From Bisgaard Taxon 45 (GTDB taxonomy: Bacteria; Pseudomonadota; Gammaproteobacteria; Enterobacterales; Pasteurellaceae), in NCBI GenBank assembly GCA_030783905.1, contig JAQAHH010000003.1:62001-126000 (forward strand): a stretch of DNA of 64,000 bases, written 5' to 3'. This document shows positions 39,859 to 51,069 of this stretch, in pieces. How positions within the stretch are numbered: position 1 is the stretch's first letter; every line of letters begins with the position of its first letter. The notes beneath the pieces were generated by a model that saw only the letters and a program-made list of their open reading frames with translations, made no database searches and was not told where the DNA came from. Made by a program: the position numbers and the translations under genes.

Positions 39859-41277
39859 ATGTCAAACACAGCTGCTATCGCCAACGTATTCAAGCTCATT
39901 GAAGAATACGATATCAAATTTGTTTTACTTCGTTTTACCGATATTAAAGGGAAAGAACACGGTGTATCGCTTCCTGTTAATCTTGTTGATGAAGATTTAT
40001 TTGAAGATGGTAAAATGTTCGACGGTTCCTCTGTTGAGGGATGGAAGGCAATCAATAAAGCCGATATGCTGTTGATGCCAATGCCAGAAACCGCTGTTGT
40101 TGACCCTTTCGCTCAAATCCCCACCCTCTCTCTCCGCTGTAGTATTTTCGAACCTTCCACCATGCAAAGTTATGATCGTGACCCACGCTCTATTGCTATT
40201 CGTGCGGAAAACTATATGCGCTCAACTGGGGTAGCTGATGAAGCATTATTTGGGCCAGAACCCGAATTTTTCTTATTTGACGATGTGCGCTTTGAAGTAT
40301 CAATGAACCGCAATGCGTATTCTGTTGATGATATTGAAGCGGCTTGGAATACCAATAAAGGCTACGAAGAGGGTAACAATGCTTACCGCCCATTAAAGAA
40401 AGGCGGTTATTGTGCCGTTGCACCGATTGATAGCGCACACGATATCCGTTCTGAAATGTGCTTAATTTTAGAAGAAATGGGCTTAGTGATTGAAGCACAT
40501 CACCACGAAGTGGCCACTGCTGGACAAAATGAAATCGCCACACGTTTTAATACGTTGACAGCAAAAGCCGATGAAACGCAAATTTATAAATATGTGGTAC
40601 AAAACGTGGCTTACGAGCATGGAAAAAGCGCTTGCTTTATGCCAAAACCCATTACTGGAGATAACGGTTCGGGTATGCACTGCAACATGTCATTAAGCAA
40701 GGACGGTAAAAACGTTTTCCAAGGGGATAAGTACGCAGGGCTATCTGAAACCGCACTTTACTATATCGGCGGTATTATTAAACACGCCAAAGCGTTAAAT
40801 GCCTTCACCAATCCATCCACTAACTCATACAAACGATTAGTGCCAGGATTTGAAGCCCCTGTGTTATTAGCGTATTCAGCAAGTAACCGTTCTGCATCTA
40901 TTCGTATCCCTGCCGTAACCAGTCCGAAAGCGATCCGTATTGAAGCCCGTTTCCCCGATCCATTAGCCAACCCTTACCTGGCGTTTGCGGCGTTATTAAT
41001 GGCAGGTCTAGACGGAATTATCAATAAAATTCATCCCGGTGATGCAATGGACAAAAACTTGTATGATTTACCACCGGAAGAATTACAAAATATCCCTGCG
41101 GTAGCCAGTTCCTTAGAAGAAGCATTAACGGCTTTAGCAGCAGATTATGAATTCTTAACCAAAGGCAATGTCTTTACAAAAGAGTTTATCGATGCGTTTA
41201 TCACAATCAAGCGTAAAGAAGTCGAACGCTTAAATATGACACCACACCCAGTAGAATTTGAAATGTACTACGCATAA
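39859..41277 (+). CDS. glnA: glutamine synthetase, type I
   Basis: 472 residues. [11 protein letters not shown], metal and ATP sites ([26 protein letters not shown]) and NRSASIRIP. The adenylylation loop NLYDLPPEE carries Tyr402, so GlnE-type control is possible. Assimilates ammonia into glutamine. No glnL/glnG follow, unlike E. coli; next is a small lipoprotein gene. Confidence 0.98.
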   Translation: MSNTAAIANVFKLIEEYDIKFVLLRFTDIKGKEHGVSLPVNLVDEDLFEDGKMFDGSSVEGWKAINKADMLLMPMPETAVVDPFAQIPTLSLRCSIFEPSTMQSYDRDPRSIAIRAENYMRSTGVADEALFGPEPEFFLFDDVRFEVSMNRNAYSVDDIEAAWNTNKGYEEGNNAYRPLKKGGYCAVAPIDSAHDIRSEMCLILEEMGLVIEAHHHEVATAGQNEIATRFNTLTAKADETQIYKYVVQNVAYEHGKSACFMPKPITGDNGSGMHCNMSLSKDGKNVFQGDKYAGLSETALYYIGGIIKHAKALNAFTNPSTNSYKRLVPGFEAPVLLAYSASNRSASIRIPAVTSPKAIRIEARFPDPLANPYLAFAALLMAGLDGIINKIHPGDAMDKNLYDLPPEELQNIPAVASSLEEALTALAADYEFLTKGNVFTKEFIDAFITIKRKEVERLNMTPHPVEFEMYYA

Positions 41278-41323
41278 CGCAAGAAATAGCGTAGAATCCA
41301 CATTTGTTTTTCATATTGAATTC

Positions 41324-41350
41324 GGCTCTCTTATTTTGGAGAGCCTATTT
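41324..41350 (+). terminator. glnA terminator
   Basis: GGCTCTC pairs with GAGAGCC across an 8-base loop, followed by a short U-rich TATTT. It separates glnA from the lipoprotein gene. Confidence 0.65.
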
Positions 41351-41374
41351 CATATTCATCAATAAGGAGCTTTT

Positions 41375-41746
41375 ATGCGTATCGTAAAAAAATTCATTCC
41401 AGTGGCTATTGCCTTGGCAACAACAGGCTGCCTCAGCCTTGATGGGGTAGACATCGCAGGTTTAGAAAAATCATCAGGCAAACTGATGAAGTTCCGCTGT
41501 GAAAATGGCTACAAAGGCTCCATCAAGCAACGTGATAATGGTGTACTCAGCATGGCATTTAGCGATGGTAAAGACAGCTATATTACTTACCTCAACAACC
41601 ATTCTTCTGCGGGCCAAATTCTTTATATCAATGACAAAAACACCCTCAAATGGCAAGAAAAACAAGGGCAAAACACATTGACATTTCCTGAGAAAAACTA
41701 TGCTTCAACAGGAAAACTTGCTACTACCACTTGCCAAAAATATTAA
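41375..41746 (+). CDS. small lipoprotein, possible MliC-type lysozyme inhibitor
   Basis: 123 residues. A lipoprotein signal with lipobox ATTGC (Cys near residue 19) precedes a small beta-rich domain with FRCENGYKGSI, SSAGQILYINDKNTLKWQEK and a C-terminal cysteine (TTTCQKY). The paired cysteines and the SAGxxYxxxxxxxWxxK segment resemble MliC/PliC lysozyme inhibitors, though weakly. AAGGAG lies 6 bases before the ATG. If correct, it would protect periplasmic peptidoglycan from host lysozyme. A generic outer-membrane lipoprotein is the alternative. Confidence 0.6.
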   Translation: MRIVKKFIPVAIALATTGCLSLDGVDIAGLEKSSGKLMKFRCENGYKGSIKQRDNGVLSMAFSDGKDSYITYLNNHSSAGQILYINDKNTLKWQEKQGQNTLTFPEKNYASTGKLATTTCQKY

Positions 41747-41967
41747 TTATGTAGCTTGTTCTAAAGGACATTATCAGACAAGGAATCTTATTGCGTGAGG
41801 ACATCATACTAAGTGATAAGATTTCTCCTTTCATGCTCATTTCCCACTATTGCCGTTGGAAAAGTGCGGTACCTTTTCAAAAAGTTTTCACCTTACCAAA
41901 CCGCTTTCTCTACGACAGATAGCGATAGCCACCAATCCGAACAAATAAGATATTGTTATCACTCATA

Positions 41968-41996
41968 AAAAAACCCAGCATGCGTGCTGGGTTTTT
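41968..41996. terminator. bidirectional terminator after rplI
   Basis: AAAACCCAGCA and its complement around TGCG, with A and T tracts on both sides. It serves rplI on the minus strand. The rest of 41747-41967 holds an uptake signal (41862-41870) and nothing else recognised. Confidence 0.85.
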
Positions 41997-42016
41997 AAAA
42001 TATCACGTTTTGTTAA

Positions 42017-42466
42017 TTATTCAGCAACAACGATCACGTTAACTGTTGCGAATACTTCACCGTGAAGCTGGAATTTCACTTCGTGGTCACCTAAAGTGCG
42101 AATTGGACCAGTTGATAAGCGAACTTCGCTTTTAGCCACTTCAACACCTGCTGCAGTCACTGCTTCAGCCACATCACGCGTAGTGATTGAACCAAATAAA
42201 CGGCCTTCATCACCCGCTTTAGATGCGATAGTCACAGAACCTAATTCTGCTAATTTCGCAGCGCGATCTTGTGCTGCCGCTAATACTTCAGCTGCTTTCG
42301 CTTCTAATTCAGCACGACGCGCTTCGAAGTATTCAATGTTAGCTTTGGTTGCCATAACTGCTTTACCCTGTGGGATTAAGAAGTTACGTGCGAAACCTGA
42401 TTTCACATTCACTTGATCACCAATGTTGCCAAGGTGAACCACTTTATCTAAAAGAATTACTTGCAT
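42017..42466 (-). CDS. rplI: 50S ribosomal protein L9
   Basis: 149 residues: [24 protein letters not shown], the long connecting helix, and a C-terminal domain ending VNVIVVAE. Last gene of rpsF-priB-rpsR-rplI, in the E. coli order. Confidence 0.98.
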   Translation of the reverse strand: MQVILLDKVVHLGNIGDQVNVKSGFARNFLIPQGKAVMATKANIEYFEARRAELEAKAAEVLAAAQDRAAKLAELGSVTIASKAGDEGRLFGSITTRDVAEAVTAAGVEVAKSEVRLSTGPIRTLGDHEVKFQLHGEVFATVNVIVVAE

Positions 42467-42485
42467 TACCGTATCCTCTCTTTAA

Positions 42486-42725
<240 letters not shown>

Positions 42726-43052
42726 CTAATCTATAAATTCGATTTGCTCGGCATGTAATACTAATTGGCTTAAACCGCTTGCGGTTTTGTGAGAACTTAT
42801 AAATCCCACGACCAAAAGTTGACTGCCGACCGTAATGCTTTGAGTTTTTTCTACCAATTGATTGCCACTTACTTGAACTGGCATTTTACACCATGCCTGA
42901 CGGCTCAATCCTGCTTCTTCTTGCATAGAACGATGTTCTAAGACAAATTGGCAATGATAAATACCATTTGGACTTTGGTGTCGTTTTGGTTGATTTGCAA
43001 CAATACCCATCAACGAAAAACGATTATCAATATTTAAATTACTCTTCAGCAT
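42726..43052 (-). CDS. priB: primosomal replication protein N (PriB)
   Basis: 108 residues from [20 protein letters not shown]-fold single-strand binding protein with [19 protein letters not shown] and [13 protein letters not shown]. Its first codons overlap the rpsF 3' end by 14 bases. The start is a little uncertain, since homologues in E. coli begin nearer NRF. Works with PriA (9.6 kb) in replication restart. Confidence 0.95.
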   Translation of the reverse strand: MLKSNLNIDNRFSLMGIVANQPKRHQSPNGIYHCQFVLEHRSMQEEAGLSRQAWCKMPVQVSGNQLVEKTQSITVGSQLLVVGFISSHKTASGLSQLVLHAEQIEFID

Positions 43053-43416
43053 CCTCAAAATCGTTGTTTTCAACTTCAGCTAAAGCTTTACGATCGTCTT
43101 TTGCTTTAACCATTGGGGACGCTTCTGTTACGGCGTGCTTAGTACGAATGATTACGTTACGAAGAACTGCGTCGTTGTAACGGAAAGTTGTTTCTAGCTC
43201 GTCGATGACTTCTTGAGGCGCTTCTACATTCATTAACACATAGTGTGCTTTGTGTAATTTGTTGATTGGGTACGCTAATTGGCGACGACCCCAATCTTCT
43301 AAGCGATGAACTTGACCGCCAGCTTCTTTCACAGAACCTGTATAACGTTCAATCATGCCTGGTACTTGTTCGCTTTGGTCCGGATGAACCATAAACACGA
43401 TTTCGTAGTGTCGCAT
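43039..43416 (-). CDS. rpsF: 30S ribosomal protein S6
   Basis: 125 residues beginning [18 protein letters not shown], with an acidic C-terminus ([10 protein letters not shown]). AAGGAGCAGTA precedes the ATG. S6-S18 binding to the rpsF leader is a known feedback mechanism in many bacteria. Confidence 0.98.
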   Translation of the reverse strand: MRHYEIVFMVHPDQSEQVPGMIERYTGSVKEAGGQVHRLEDWGRRQLAYPINKLHKAHYVLMNVEAPQEVIDELETTFRYNDAVLRNVIIRTKHAVTEASPMVKAKDDRKALAEVENNDFEDAEE

Positions 43417-43541
43417 TACTGCTCCTTACGGGTTAATCAGCCTCCGACTGTTAGACCAGCTACGCATCTGCGGAAGCAAGGAACGAAAATTAAATGTAGC
43501 TGTAAGGTGGTGAATTATACAGATAATTAGTCATTTTGCAA
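43417..43541 (-). promoter_or_regulatory. rpsF promoter and leader
   Basis: On the minus strand TTGCAA (43541-43536), 16 bases, TATAAT (43519-43514), then a leader of about 90 bases. The leader contains a GC-rich foldable segment (43436-43480, with CGGAGGCTG) at the position where S6-S18 leader motifs occur. I could not confirm the motif. The remainder of the gap to 43738 holds the lexA terminator. Confidence 0.6.
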
Positions 43542-43669
43542 CACAAAGTGCGGGATGATGTTTGAATATTTTTTATCGAGATTTTTTCATAGAGAGGAAA
43601 GCCCTATCCTACTATTTAATACCGACATAAACAGCAAAAAGGTCAAACACACTTCACACAAATTTTTAA

Positions 43670-43708
43670 AAAAATAACCGCACTTTTCAACAAGATAAAA
43701 AGTGCGGT
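43670..43708 (-). terminator. lexA terminator formed by inverted uptake signals
   Basis: ACCGCACTTTT (43677-43687) and AAAAAGTGCGGT (43697-43708) pair, with U7 following on the minus strand. Both arms carry the 9-base uptake core. Confidence 0.85.
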
Positions 43709-43738
43709 GTGATGTTTAAATAATGGTGGGCAATGCAT

Positions 43739-44374
43739 TTACATCCAAGCATTATTCCGAATAATACCGACAGCAATGCCTTCAATTTCAAAATTAGGTT
43801 GCTGATTCAAATCTACCACAATGGGAGCAAATTCTTCATTTTCTGCATGCAAATAAATCACCGAACCTTTACGTTCTAAACGCTTGACCGTCACTTCATC
43901 TTCAATCCGGGCAACAACAATTTGTCCATTACGTACATCTTTCGTACTATGCACAGCCAACAGATCACCATCTAGAATGCCAATATTTTTCATCGATTGG
44001 CCATATACTTTCAAGAGAAAATCGGCTTGTGGTTTAAACATATTGGCATCCACTTGGTAAGTTCCTTCAATATGCTGTTCCGCTAAAATTGGCGCCCCCG
44101 CGGCCACTCGCCCCACTAAAGGTAAGCCAGGATTTTCATCGCGTTCCGCCTCTTCAAGCAATAAACGAATACCGCGTGAAGTGCCCGAAATAATTTCAAT
44201 CACCCCTTTACGCGCTAACGCTTTTAAATGTTCTTCTGCCGCATTTGGTGAACGAAAACCCAATTCTTTTGAAATTTCTGCCCTTGTTGGTGGCATACCT
44301 GTATTTTCTAAATGACGTTTTAATAAGTCATACACTTCTTGTTGACGTGCAGTCAATGCTTTGAATTGTTTCAT
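43739..44374 (-). CDS. lexA: SOS repressor LexA
   Basis: 211 residues from [29 protein letters not shown] sets the start at 44374. Winged helix-turn-helix with [23 protein letters not shown], the self-cleavage site Ala92-Gly93 (RVAAGAP), and catalytic Ser127 and Lys164. RecA-stimulated cleavage derepresses the SOS regulon. Two SOS boxes overlap its promoter. Divergent from plsB, as in E. coli. Confidence 0.97.
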   Translation of the reverse strand: MKQFKALTARQQEVYDLLKRHLENTGMPPTRAEISKELGFRSPNAAEEHLKALARKGVIEIISGTSRGIRLLLEEAERDENPGLPLVGRVAAGAPILAEQHIEGTYQVDANMFKPQADFLLKVYGQSMKNIGILDGDLLAVHSTKDVRNGQIVVARIEDEVTVKRLERKGSVIYLHAENEEFAPIVVDLNQQPNFEIEGIAVGIIRNNAWM

Positions 44375-44382
44375 ACTCACCC

Positions 44383-44398
44383 CTGTTTTTTTATACAG
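44383..44398. promoter_or_regulatory. LexA-binding SOS box 1
   Basis: CTG-TTTTTTTATA-CAG, matching the CTG-N10-CAG core. It starts 9 bases before the lexA start codon. Confidence 0.85.
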
Positions 44399-44403
44399 AA
44401 CAC

Positions 44404-44419
44404 CTGTCATTATATACAT
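44404..44419. promoter_or_regulatory. degenerate SOS box 2
   Basis: CTG-TCATTATATA-CAT differs from the core at one base. It is centred 21 bases from box 1, the same spacing as the two boxes of E. coli lexA. Confidence 0.6.
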
Positions 44420-44650
44420 AAAAGGGCAGTGTGCAACTTTTCTTTTCGTCAGCTGACTCGGTTTGATATAAAAAACCTCCCTTTTTATCCATATTAGCGA
44501 GCCTCATATCTAATAAATAGATTAAGTGTCATTCTCTCTGCGTCATCAAGAAAGAACGGCGTTCTTTTATGCAACGACTAACGATTTTTTATTTTTATGA
44601 TAAACTAACGAAAATTTTTCGAATAAACCTATAAAGAACGGAACTTCATT

Positions 44651-47080
44651 ATGTTTAGTTTGCTAAATATGTACCGCAAAGTATTGGAATTACCTCTATC
44701 TTTTTTAGTCAAAAACAACCCAATTCCACATCATCCTATCGAAGAGCTAAAATTAGATCCAACCCAACCGATGGTATATGTTCTCCCTTACACCTCACAA
44801 ACAGATTTAGTGATTTTGCGTAAAAACTGTTTAAGTGTGGGTTTACCCGATCCGTTAGAAAAAAATGAAATTGAAGGAAAATCCTTGCCTCGATTTGTTT
44901 TCTTAGATGAAGGTCGCCGTTTTTTTAAATCAAAAGGGGCAAAACAAGAGACGATTCAAGTGTTTAATCAATATCTTGAATTACATCACCAACGTTCTGA
45001 TTTAGATGTCCAAATTATTCCCGTATCAGTACTTTGGGGTCGCTCACCGGGTCATGAAAAACAATCAGGTTTACCTCAGTTACGGTTATTAAGTGGTATC
45101 CAAAAATTTATTGCGGCAGTGTGGTTTGGTCGCGATACTTTCGTTCGCTTTTCACAAGCGGTCTCTTTACGTTACATGGTCAATGAGCATGGTTCAGACC
45201 AAGCGATTTCACATAAATTGGCTCGCGTGGCTAAAATTCACTTTTCTAAACAACGCATTTCTGCAACCGGTCCACGTTTACCAAACCGTGAAGCAATGTT
45301 TAATAAATTATTAGCTTCACCGACGATTCTAGAAGCGATTCAAGACGAAGCAAAAGCAAAAAATATCAGTGAAGAAAAAGCAACACAAGAAGCGAAAAAA
45401 ATTCTCGATGAAATTGCCGCAAACGTTAATTATGAAGGGTTACGTGTAGCCGACCGTTTCTTACGTTGGTTATGGAATAAATTGTACCAAGGGATTGATG
45501 TACAAAATGCCGACCGCGTACGTAAATTAGCCTTAGATGGTCATGAGATTGTTTATGTCCCTTGTCATCGTAGCCATATTGACTATTTATTACTGTCCTA
45601 TGTGTTATATCACCAAGGTTTAGTGCCACCACATATTGCCGCGGGGATTAACTTAAATTTCTGGCCAGTGGGCGGTATGTTCCGTCGCGGTGGTGCTTTC
45701 TTTATTCGCCGTACGTTCAAAGGCAACCGCTTATATTCCACTATCTTCCGTGAATATTTAGCCGAATTATTCCATCGTGGCTATTCGGTGGAATATTTTA
45801 TTGAAGGGGGACGTTCACGCACTGGGCGTTTACTTGCCCCCAAAACGGGGATGATGTCAATGACATTACAGGCATTACTACAAGGACAAACGCGTCCAAT
45901 TTCGGTGGTGCCAGTGTATGTTGGCTATGAGCATGTGTTAGAAGTGGATACTTACGCGAAAGAACTGCGTGGTGCCGCGAAAGAAAAAGAAAATGCGGGA
46001 CTGGTATTACGCGTGATTAAGAAACTGCGTAATCTGGGTAAAGGTTATGTGAACTTTGGTGAACCGATCACCTTGAGTAACTATCTCAACCAACACTACC
46101 CAGAGTGGAAAGAAAATAATCAACCTGAAGAACGTGCGAAATGGTTTAATCAGGCGGTAGATAGCGTATCAAATCAAGTCATGGTCAATATTAATAAAGC
46201 TGCAGCAGTCAATGCCATGAACCTCACTGGCACGGCATTACTCTCCTCACGTCAACGTGCCCTTTCACGTGAGCAATTACTTGAGCAATTAGCAAGTTAC
46301 CAACAATTCTTACAAAATGTGCCTTACTCACAAGATATTGTGGTACCAAGTGAATCACCAGAAAAAATGTTAGAACACATTCTTCAATTAGAACGAGTCG
46401 GCATTATTATTGAAAAAGATAGCTTTGGCGAAATTGTGCGCTTAGAACGCAATTCTGCAGTGTTAATGACCTATTATCGTAATAACATTCAACACCTTTT
46501 TGTATTACCGTCATTAGTCGCCAGTATTGTGTTGCATTATGAAGCCATTCAAAAATCGTTAGTTCTGGATGCAGTCAGCAAAATTTACCCGTTCTTAAAA
46601 AGCGAGCTGTTCCTGTCGTTCTCTTATGAAGAATTACAAGAACGAGTGAATCACATTATCACAGAATTCGAACGCCAAGAAGTGATCAAATGTAACGCGA
46701 ATATGTTGTCGATTAATAAACCACGCGTGCGCATGTTACAACTTTGGTCATCGGGTGTCAGAGAAATTTTACAGCGCTATTACATCACCGTCAGTATTTT
46801 AGAAAAAGATCCCGCTACGCCACGTGCAAACTTAGAAAAAGACAGTCAATCTGTGGCGCAACGTTTATCTGTGTTACATGGCATCAATGCACCAGAGTTT
46901 TTTGATAAAGCGGTATTTTCCGCCTTTATTGCGAGCTTAAAACAAGAAGGTTATTTCAATGATGAAGGAATCGCAGATACAGAAAAACTCGGAGAAATCA
47001 TTGAAATCCTCAATCAAGTCATCTCTACCGAAGTGTGCTTAACCATTAAAGGGGCGATTGCCAAAATTGAAGAAGAGTAA
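44651..47080 (+). CDS. plsB: glycerol-3-phosphate 1-O-acyltransferase
   Basis: 809 residues, typical for PlsB. The catalytic HX4D motif is [11 protein letters not shown] (about residue 305), followed by [24 protein letters not shown] and [10 protein letters not shown]. Inner-membrane enzyme that starts phospholipid synthesis. Confidence 0.97.
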   Translation: MFSLLNMYRKVLELPLSFLVKNNPIPHHPIEELKLDPTQPMVYVLPYTSQTDLVILRKNCLSVGLPDPLEKNEIEGKSLPRFVFLDEGRRFFKSKGAKQETIQVFNQYLELHHQRSDLDVQIIPVSVLWGRSPGHEKQSGLPQLRLLSGIQKFIAAVWFGRDTFVRFSQAVSLRYMVNEHGSDQAISHKLARVAKIHFSKQRISATGPRLPNREAMFNKLLASPTILEAIQDEAKAKNISEEKATQEAKKILDEIAANVNYEGLRVADRFLRWLWNKLYQGIDVQNADRVRKLALDGHEIVYVPCHRSHIDYLLLSYVLYHQGLVPPHIAAGINLNFWPVGGMFRRGGAFFIRRTFKGNRLYSTIFREYLAELFHRGYSVEYFIEGGRSRTGRLLAPKTGMMSMTLQALLQGQTRPISVVPVYVGYEHVLEVDTYAKELRGAAKEKENAGLVLRVIKKLRNLGKGYVNFGEPITLSNYLNQHYPEWKENNQPEERAKWFNQAVDSVSNQVMVNINKAAAVNAMNLTGTALLSSRQRALSREQLLEQLASYQQFLQNVPYSQDIVVPSESPEKMLEHILQLERVGIIIEKDSFGEIVRLERNSAVLMTYYRNNIQHLFVLPSLVASIVLHYEAIQKSLVLDAVSKIYPFLKSELFLSFSYEELQERVNHIITEFERQEVIKCNANMLSINKPRVRMLQLWSSGVREILQRYYITVSILEKDPATPRANLEKDSQSVAQRLSVLHGINAPEFFDKAVFSAFIASLKQEGYFNDEGIADTEKLGEIIEILNQVISTEVCLTIKGAIAKIEEE

Positions 47081-47106
47081 TTGGTGAGCACGCTGTTATA
47101 ACAAAT

Positions 47107-47144
47107 AAAGTGCGGTCAACAGTTTAATTTGTTGACCGCACTTT
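47107..47144 (+). terminator. plsB terminator formed by inverted uptake signals
   Basis: AAAGTGCGGTCAACA and its exact complement, a 15-base perfect stem containing two full uptake cores (47108-47116, 47135-47143). The T-tract is short. Confidence 0.75.
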
Positions 47145-47230
47145 AGCATTCGGCTCATGTCCGCACCTAAAAAACGGGTGTCTGATAAAAAGAAAAAACA
47201 CAAGTTTTCCCTTTTTCCATACGCTGAACC

Positions 47231-48607
47231 TTAACGTCTAAACATACCGCCTAGACCACCCAGTCCGCCCATCATACCTTGCATACCGCGCATCATTTTT
47301 GCCATGCCACCTTTGCGCATTTTTTTCATCATGCGTTGCATTTCATCGAACTGTTTAAGCAACTTATTCACATCTTGCACTTGTGTACCGGATCCCATTG
47401 CAATACGACGACGGCGAGAACCTTTGATAATTTCTGGATTGGCACGTTCTTTAAACGTCATGGAATTGATCATGGCTTCCATTTTATTGAACATTTTGTC
47501 ATCTACTTTATTTTTGATGTGATCGGGTAGATTTTTGGCCCCGGGCAATTTATCTAGCATCGACATCATACCGCCCATATTTTTCATTTGAATAAGCTGT
47601 TCACGGAAATCTTCGAGGGTAAAATTATCGCCTTTTTTGAACTTCTGCGCCATTTTCTCGGCTTTTTCGCGATCCACTGAACGTTCAAGATCTTCAATTA
47701 AAGACAGCACATCGCCCATACCCAAGATACGTGATGCCACACGTTCTGGATGGAAAGGCTCTAACGCATCGGTTTTCTCACCCACCCCAAGGAATTTAAT
47801 CGGTTTCCCGGTAATTTGACGAATCGACAAGGCGGCACCACCACGTGCATCGCCATCAACTTTTGTAAGCACCACACCGGTTAAAGGTAAGGCTTCATTA
47901 AAAGCTTTTGCCGTATTGGCTGCATCTTGCCCCGTCATCGCATCCACGGTGAAAAGGGTTTCAATTGGGTTAAGTGTCGCGTGGATTTGCTTAATTTCGT
48001 CCATCATGTCGCCGTCAACGTGTAAACGACCTGCTGTATCCACAATTAACACATCATAGAATTTTAATTTTGCTTCATTTAGTGCGGCTTGTGCAATTTG
48101 CACAGGCTTTTGTGCAACATCGGAAGGAAAGAAATCGGCACCAACGGCTTGTGCAAGCGTTTCTAATTGCTTAATCGCAGCGGGACGATATACGTCAGCA
48201 GACACCACTAACACTTTTTTCTTATGACGTTCTTTTAGAAATTTTGCCAGTTTACCCACACTGGTGGTTTTACCCGCCCCTTGTAAACCCGCCATTAAAA
48301 TCACTGCTGGCGGTTGAGTGGAAAGATTTAAACTCTCATTCGCCTCCCCCATCGCTGATTCAAGTTCGGCTTGCACGATCTTAACGAATTCTTGACCAGG
48401 GGTGAGGCTTTTATTCACTTCCACCCCAATTGCACGTTCTTTTACTTTATTAATAAAATCACGTACCACAGGTAAAGCCACATCCGCTTCTAATAATGCC
48501 ATGCGCACTTCACGTAACGTTTCTTTAATATTGTCTTCGGTTAAACGCCCACGTCCACTAATATTACGTAGCGTTTTTGATAAGCGATCCGACAAATTCT
48601 CAAACAT
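47231..48607 (-). CDS. ffh: signal recognition particle protein Ffh
   Basis: 458 residues. N domain, then G domain with GLQGAGKTTSVGKLA, DTAGRLHVD and TKVDGDARGG, and a methionine-rich M domain ending MMRGMQGMMGGLGG. Binds 4.5S RNA and signal sequences. Divergent from ypjD and corB as in E. coli. Confidence 0.98.
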   Translation of the reverse strand: MFENLSDRLSKTLRNISGRGRLTEDNIKETLREVRMALLEADVALPVVRDFINKVKERAIGVEVNKSLTPGQEFVKIVQAELESAMGEANESLNLSTQPPAVILMAGLQGAGKTTSVGKLAKFLKERHKKKVLVVSADVYRPAAIKQLETLAQAVGADFFPSDVAQKPVQIAQAALNEAKLKFYDVLIVDTAGRLHVDGDMMDEIKQIHATLNPIETLFTVDAMTGQDAANTAKAFNEALPLTGVVLTKVDGDARGGAALSIRQITGKPIKFLGVGEKTDALEPFHPERVASRILGMGDVLSLIEDLERSVDREKAEKMAQKFKKGDNFTLEDFREQLIQMKNMGGMMSMLDKLPGAKNLPDHIKNKVDDKMFNKMEAMINSMTFKERANPEIIKGSRRRRIAMGSGTQVQDVNKLLKQFDEMQRMMKKMRKGGMAKMMRGMQGMMGGLGGLGGMFRR

Positions 48608-48745
48608 GCAATCTTCCTATTAATCTCGAAAAAATTGCCCTAATTATACTGAAATCCCACAGATTTTCATCATTTGTAATAAATTTATAGCGATTTCACA
48701 GTGAGAAAGTTAGAATGGTTAAAGAATTAAGATGAGGGAATGTTA

Positions 48746-49549
48746 ATGTGGCTTTCAATTTTTTCTGTGTTTTTTTATCTGCTGAGTGTGCTGCTCATCA
48801 CCCCTATGTTGTTGAAAATCCAAGCAGGCGAACCGACTTCCCCGCCCAATAGAATGCCTTTTTTAAGCGCAGTATTCATCGCTATTATTCTTCACTTTAT
48901 CAGCTTAATCCCACTTTTCACTGACTTAACCACGGGTGAAAATTTTTCCGTGATCGAAATCAGTTCCTTAATCAGTGTGATTACCGCGACGATCGCCACC
49001 TTAGCGCTTTTTTTTCGGGTACACACTCTCTGGTTTTTATTACCAATAATTTATTCTTTTACGATGATTAATCTCGTACTCAGTACGTTAATTCCTACAC
49101 ATTTCTTATATCATCTCAGTCAAGATATCGGACTCTTCATTCATGTCGGTTTATCACTGCTGACTTATTCTGTTTGTTCCATTGTCGCCTTATATTCTAT
49201 CCAGTTGGTTTGGATCGATCGTGCATTAAAAAACAAAAGTCTGCCGTTTTCACCCATGATCCCACCGTTAATGACAGTAGAAAGACATTTTTTCCGCTTA
49301 ATGCTAATAGGTGAAATATTACTCACTATCGTATTGATTTCAGGCAGTTATCATTTAGCTAAGGCTTTTGCCCCACAAGACATTCAAAAAGCCGTGTTTT
49401 CTTTTCTTGCTTGGCTCGTTTTTGGTACTGCACTGATTGGGCATTGGAAACTACATTGGCGAGGCAAGAAAGTGGTATATTATGCTATCTTAGGTATCTT
49501 TCTTCTGACTATTGCCTATTTTGGGAGTCGTGTAATGCTTGAAATATAA
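48746..49549 (+). CDS. ypjD: CcsA/YpjD-family inner-membrane protein
   Basis: 267 residues from MWLSIFSVFFYLLS; GAGGGA spacing favours 48746 over 48740. About eight membrane helices of the cytochrome c assembly (CcsA/HemX-like) family, with conserved segments FIHVGLSLLTYS and FGTALIGHWKLHWRGKK that carry histidines. No cytochrome c genes are nearby; the exact role is unclear. In E. coli it lies between ffh and corB, as here. Confidence 0.85.
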   Translation: MWLSIFSVFFYLLSVLLITPMLLKIQAGEPTSPPNRMPFLSAVFIAIILHFISLIPLFTDLTTGENFSVIEISSLISVITATIATLALFFRVHTLWFLLPIIYSFTMINLVLSTLIPTHFLYHLSQDIGLFIHVGLSLLTYSVCSIVALYSIQLVWIDRALKNKSLPFSPMIPPLMTVERHFFRLMLIGEILLTIVLISGSYHLAKAFAPQDIQKAVFSFLAWLVFGTALIGHWKLHWRGKKVVYYAILGIFLLTIAYFGSRVMLEI

Positions 49550-49577
49550 ACAAGATTTATTTATGCTACCCTATAGT

Positions 49578-49626
49578 AAAAGTGCGGTTCAAAAAACGAA
49601 AAAAATGACCGCACTTTTCAATTTTT
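49578..49626 (+). terminator. ypjD terminator formed by inverted uptake signals
   Basis: AAAAGTGCGGT and ACCGCACTTTT pair across an A-rich loop of about 19 bases, followed by CAATTTTTG. Both arms hold the uptake core. Confidence 0.7.
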
Positions 49627-49650
49627 GATTAACTCGCAAAAGGATGCATT

Positions 49651-50910
49651 TTGGACAGTATTCCCCTTAGTACCCTCTTTATTACACTCGTCATCTTATT
49701 GATCATCTCTGCTTATTTTTCAGGCTCTGAAACCGGTTTGCTATCGGCTAATCGCTATCGTTTGCGCCATTTAGCCGAAAAAGGGCATAGCGGTGCGAAA
49801 AAAGCGGAAAAATTATTGAAAAAAACTGATGTTTTACTCAGTCTGATTCTAATTTGCAATAACTTAGTCAACATTAGCGCGTCGGCCATCACAACGATCA
49901 TCGGTATGCGTTTATATGGTGATGCTGGGGTTGCCATTGCGACAGGGGCATTAACTTTTGTGATGCTCATTTTTGCTGAAATTTTACCGAAAACCATCGC
50001 GGCACGTTATCCAGAAAAAGTGGCCTTTACGTCAAGTCATCTGCTGTCTGTTTTTCTACGACTTTTTACCCCGTTGGTTTATTTAATGAATTTGATTATT
50101 CAAGGTATTTTAGCGTTGTTACGTCTCAAATCTGATAACAAATCTGCCTCATTAAGTCCTGAAGAATTACGTTCCATTGTGAATGAGTCGGGTAAATTTA
50201 TCCCTTCTGCGCACCAAGAAATGTTGTTATCCATTTTAGACTTAGAAGGCGTGACGGTAGATGACATTATGGTGCCGCGTAATGATATTGGTGGGATCGA
50301 TATTGACGATGATTGGAAAGCCATTATGCGTCAACTCAACCACGCTGCGCATGGGCGTGTCGTACTATATAAAGGCAATATGGACGAAAATATTTTGGGC
50401 ATGCTCCGTGTGCGTGAAGCCTATCGTTTAATGCTTGATAAAAATGAGTTTAATAAAGAAACGCTCATTCGTGCGGCGGATGAAGTGTACTTCATCCCAG
50501 AAGGTACCCCACTGAATAGCCAATTGTTAAATTTCCGCAACAACAAAGAACGTATTGGTTTGGTCGTAGATGAATATGGCGATATTAAAGGCTTAGTCAC
50601 CCTAGAAGATATCTTAGAGGAAATTGTGGGCGAATTTACTACCTCAACGACCCCCTCAATCAACGATGAAGTTATTCCGCAATCGGATGGTTCGCTTATT
50701 ATTGAAGGCTCCGCGAATTTACGCGATTTGAACAAATTATTTGATTGGAATCTTGATACCGAAGATGCGCGAACATTCAACGGCTTAATCTTAGAACATT
50801 TGGAAGAAATTCCAGAAGAAGGAACGGTATGTGAAATTAATGGATTACAAATCACGATTCTAGAAGTGAATGACAACATGATTAAACAAGCCAAAGTCAT
50901 TAAACTTTAA
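49651..50910 (+). CDS. corB: CNNM/CorB-type membrane protein with CBS domains
   Basis: 419 residues with a TTG start; AAAGGATG lies 6-7 bases upstream. DUF21 membrane domain with SAYFSGSETGLLSANRYRL and FAEILPKTIAA (residues about 5-180), then two CBS domains (VDDIMVPRNDI ... LVTLEDILEEIVGEF) and a C-terminal CorC/HlyC domain. The family (YfjD/CorB) is tied to magnesium and cobalt transport. Adjacent to ypjD in E. coli too. Confidence 0.92.
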   Translation: MDSIPLSTLFITLVILLIISAYFSGSETGLLSANRYRLRHLAEKGHSGAKKAEKLLKKTDVLLSLILICNNLVNISASAITTIIGMRLYGDAGVAIATGALTFVMLIFAEILPKTIAARYPEKVAFTSSHLLSVFLRLFTPLVYLMNLIIQGILALLRLKSDNKSASLSPEELRSIVNESGKFIPSAHQEMLLSILDLEGVTVDDIMVPRNDIGGIDIDDDWKAIMRQLNHAAHGRVVLYKGNMDENILGMLRVREAYRLMLDKNEFNKETLIRAADEVYFIPEGTPLNSQLLNFRNNKERIGLVVDEYGDIKGLVTLEDILEEIVGEFTTSTTPSINDEVIPQSDGSLIIEGSANLRDLNKLFDWNLDTEDARTFNGLILEHLEEIPEEGTVCEINGLQITILEVNDNMIKQAKVIKL

Positions 50911-50924
50911 TTCAAGATCTGGCT

Positions 50925-50953
50925 AAGCGATGTCATCAAGACATCGCTTTTTT
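50925..50953 (+). terminator. corB terminator
   Basis: AAGCGATGTC and GACATCGCTT form a perfect 10-base stem across ATCAA, followed by T6. Confidence 0.88.
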
Positions 50954-51069
50954 ATTCCGTACATGAATGTTTGATCCAACACAACATTTATTCAACATTG
51001 GATAAATAATCATCCTAAATCGCACGAATTTCTTATTTACCCCTTTTTTCGCTTTATGCTAGAATCTTG

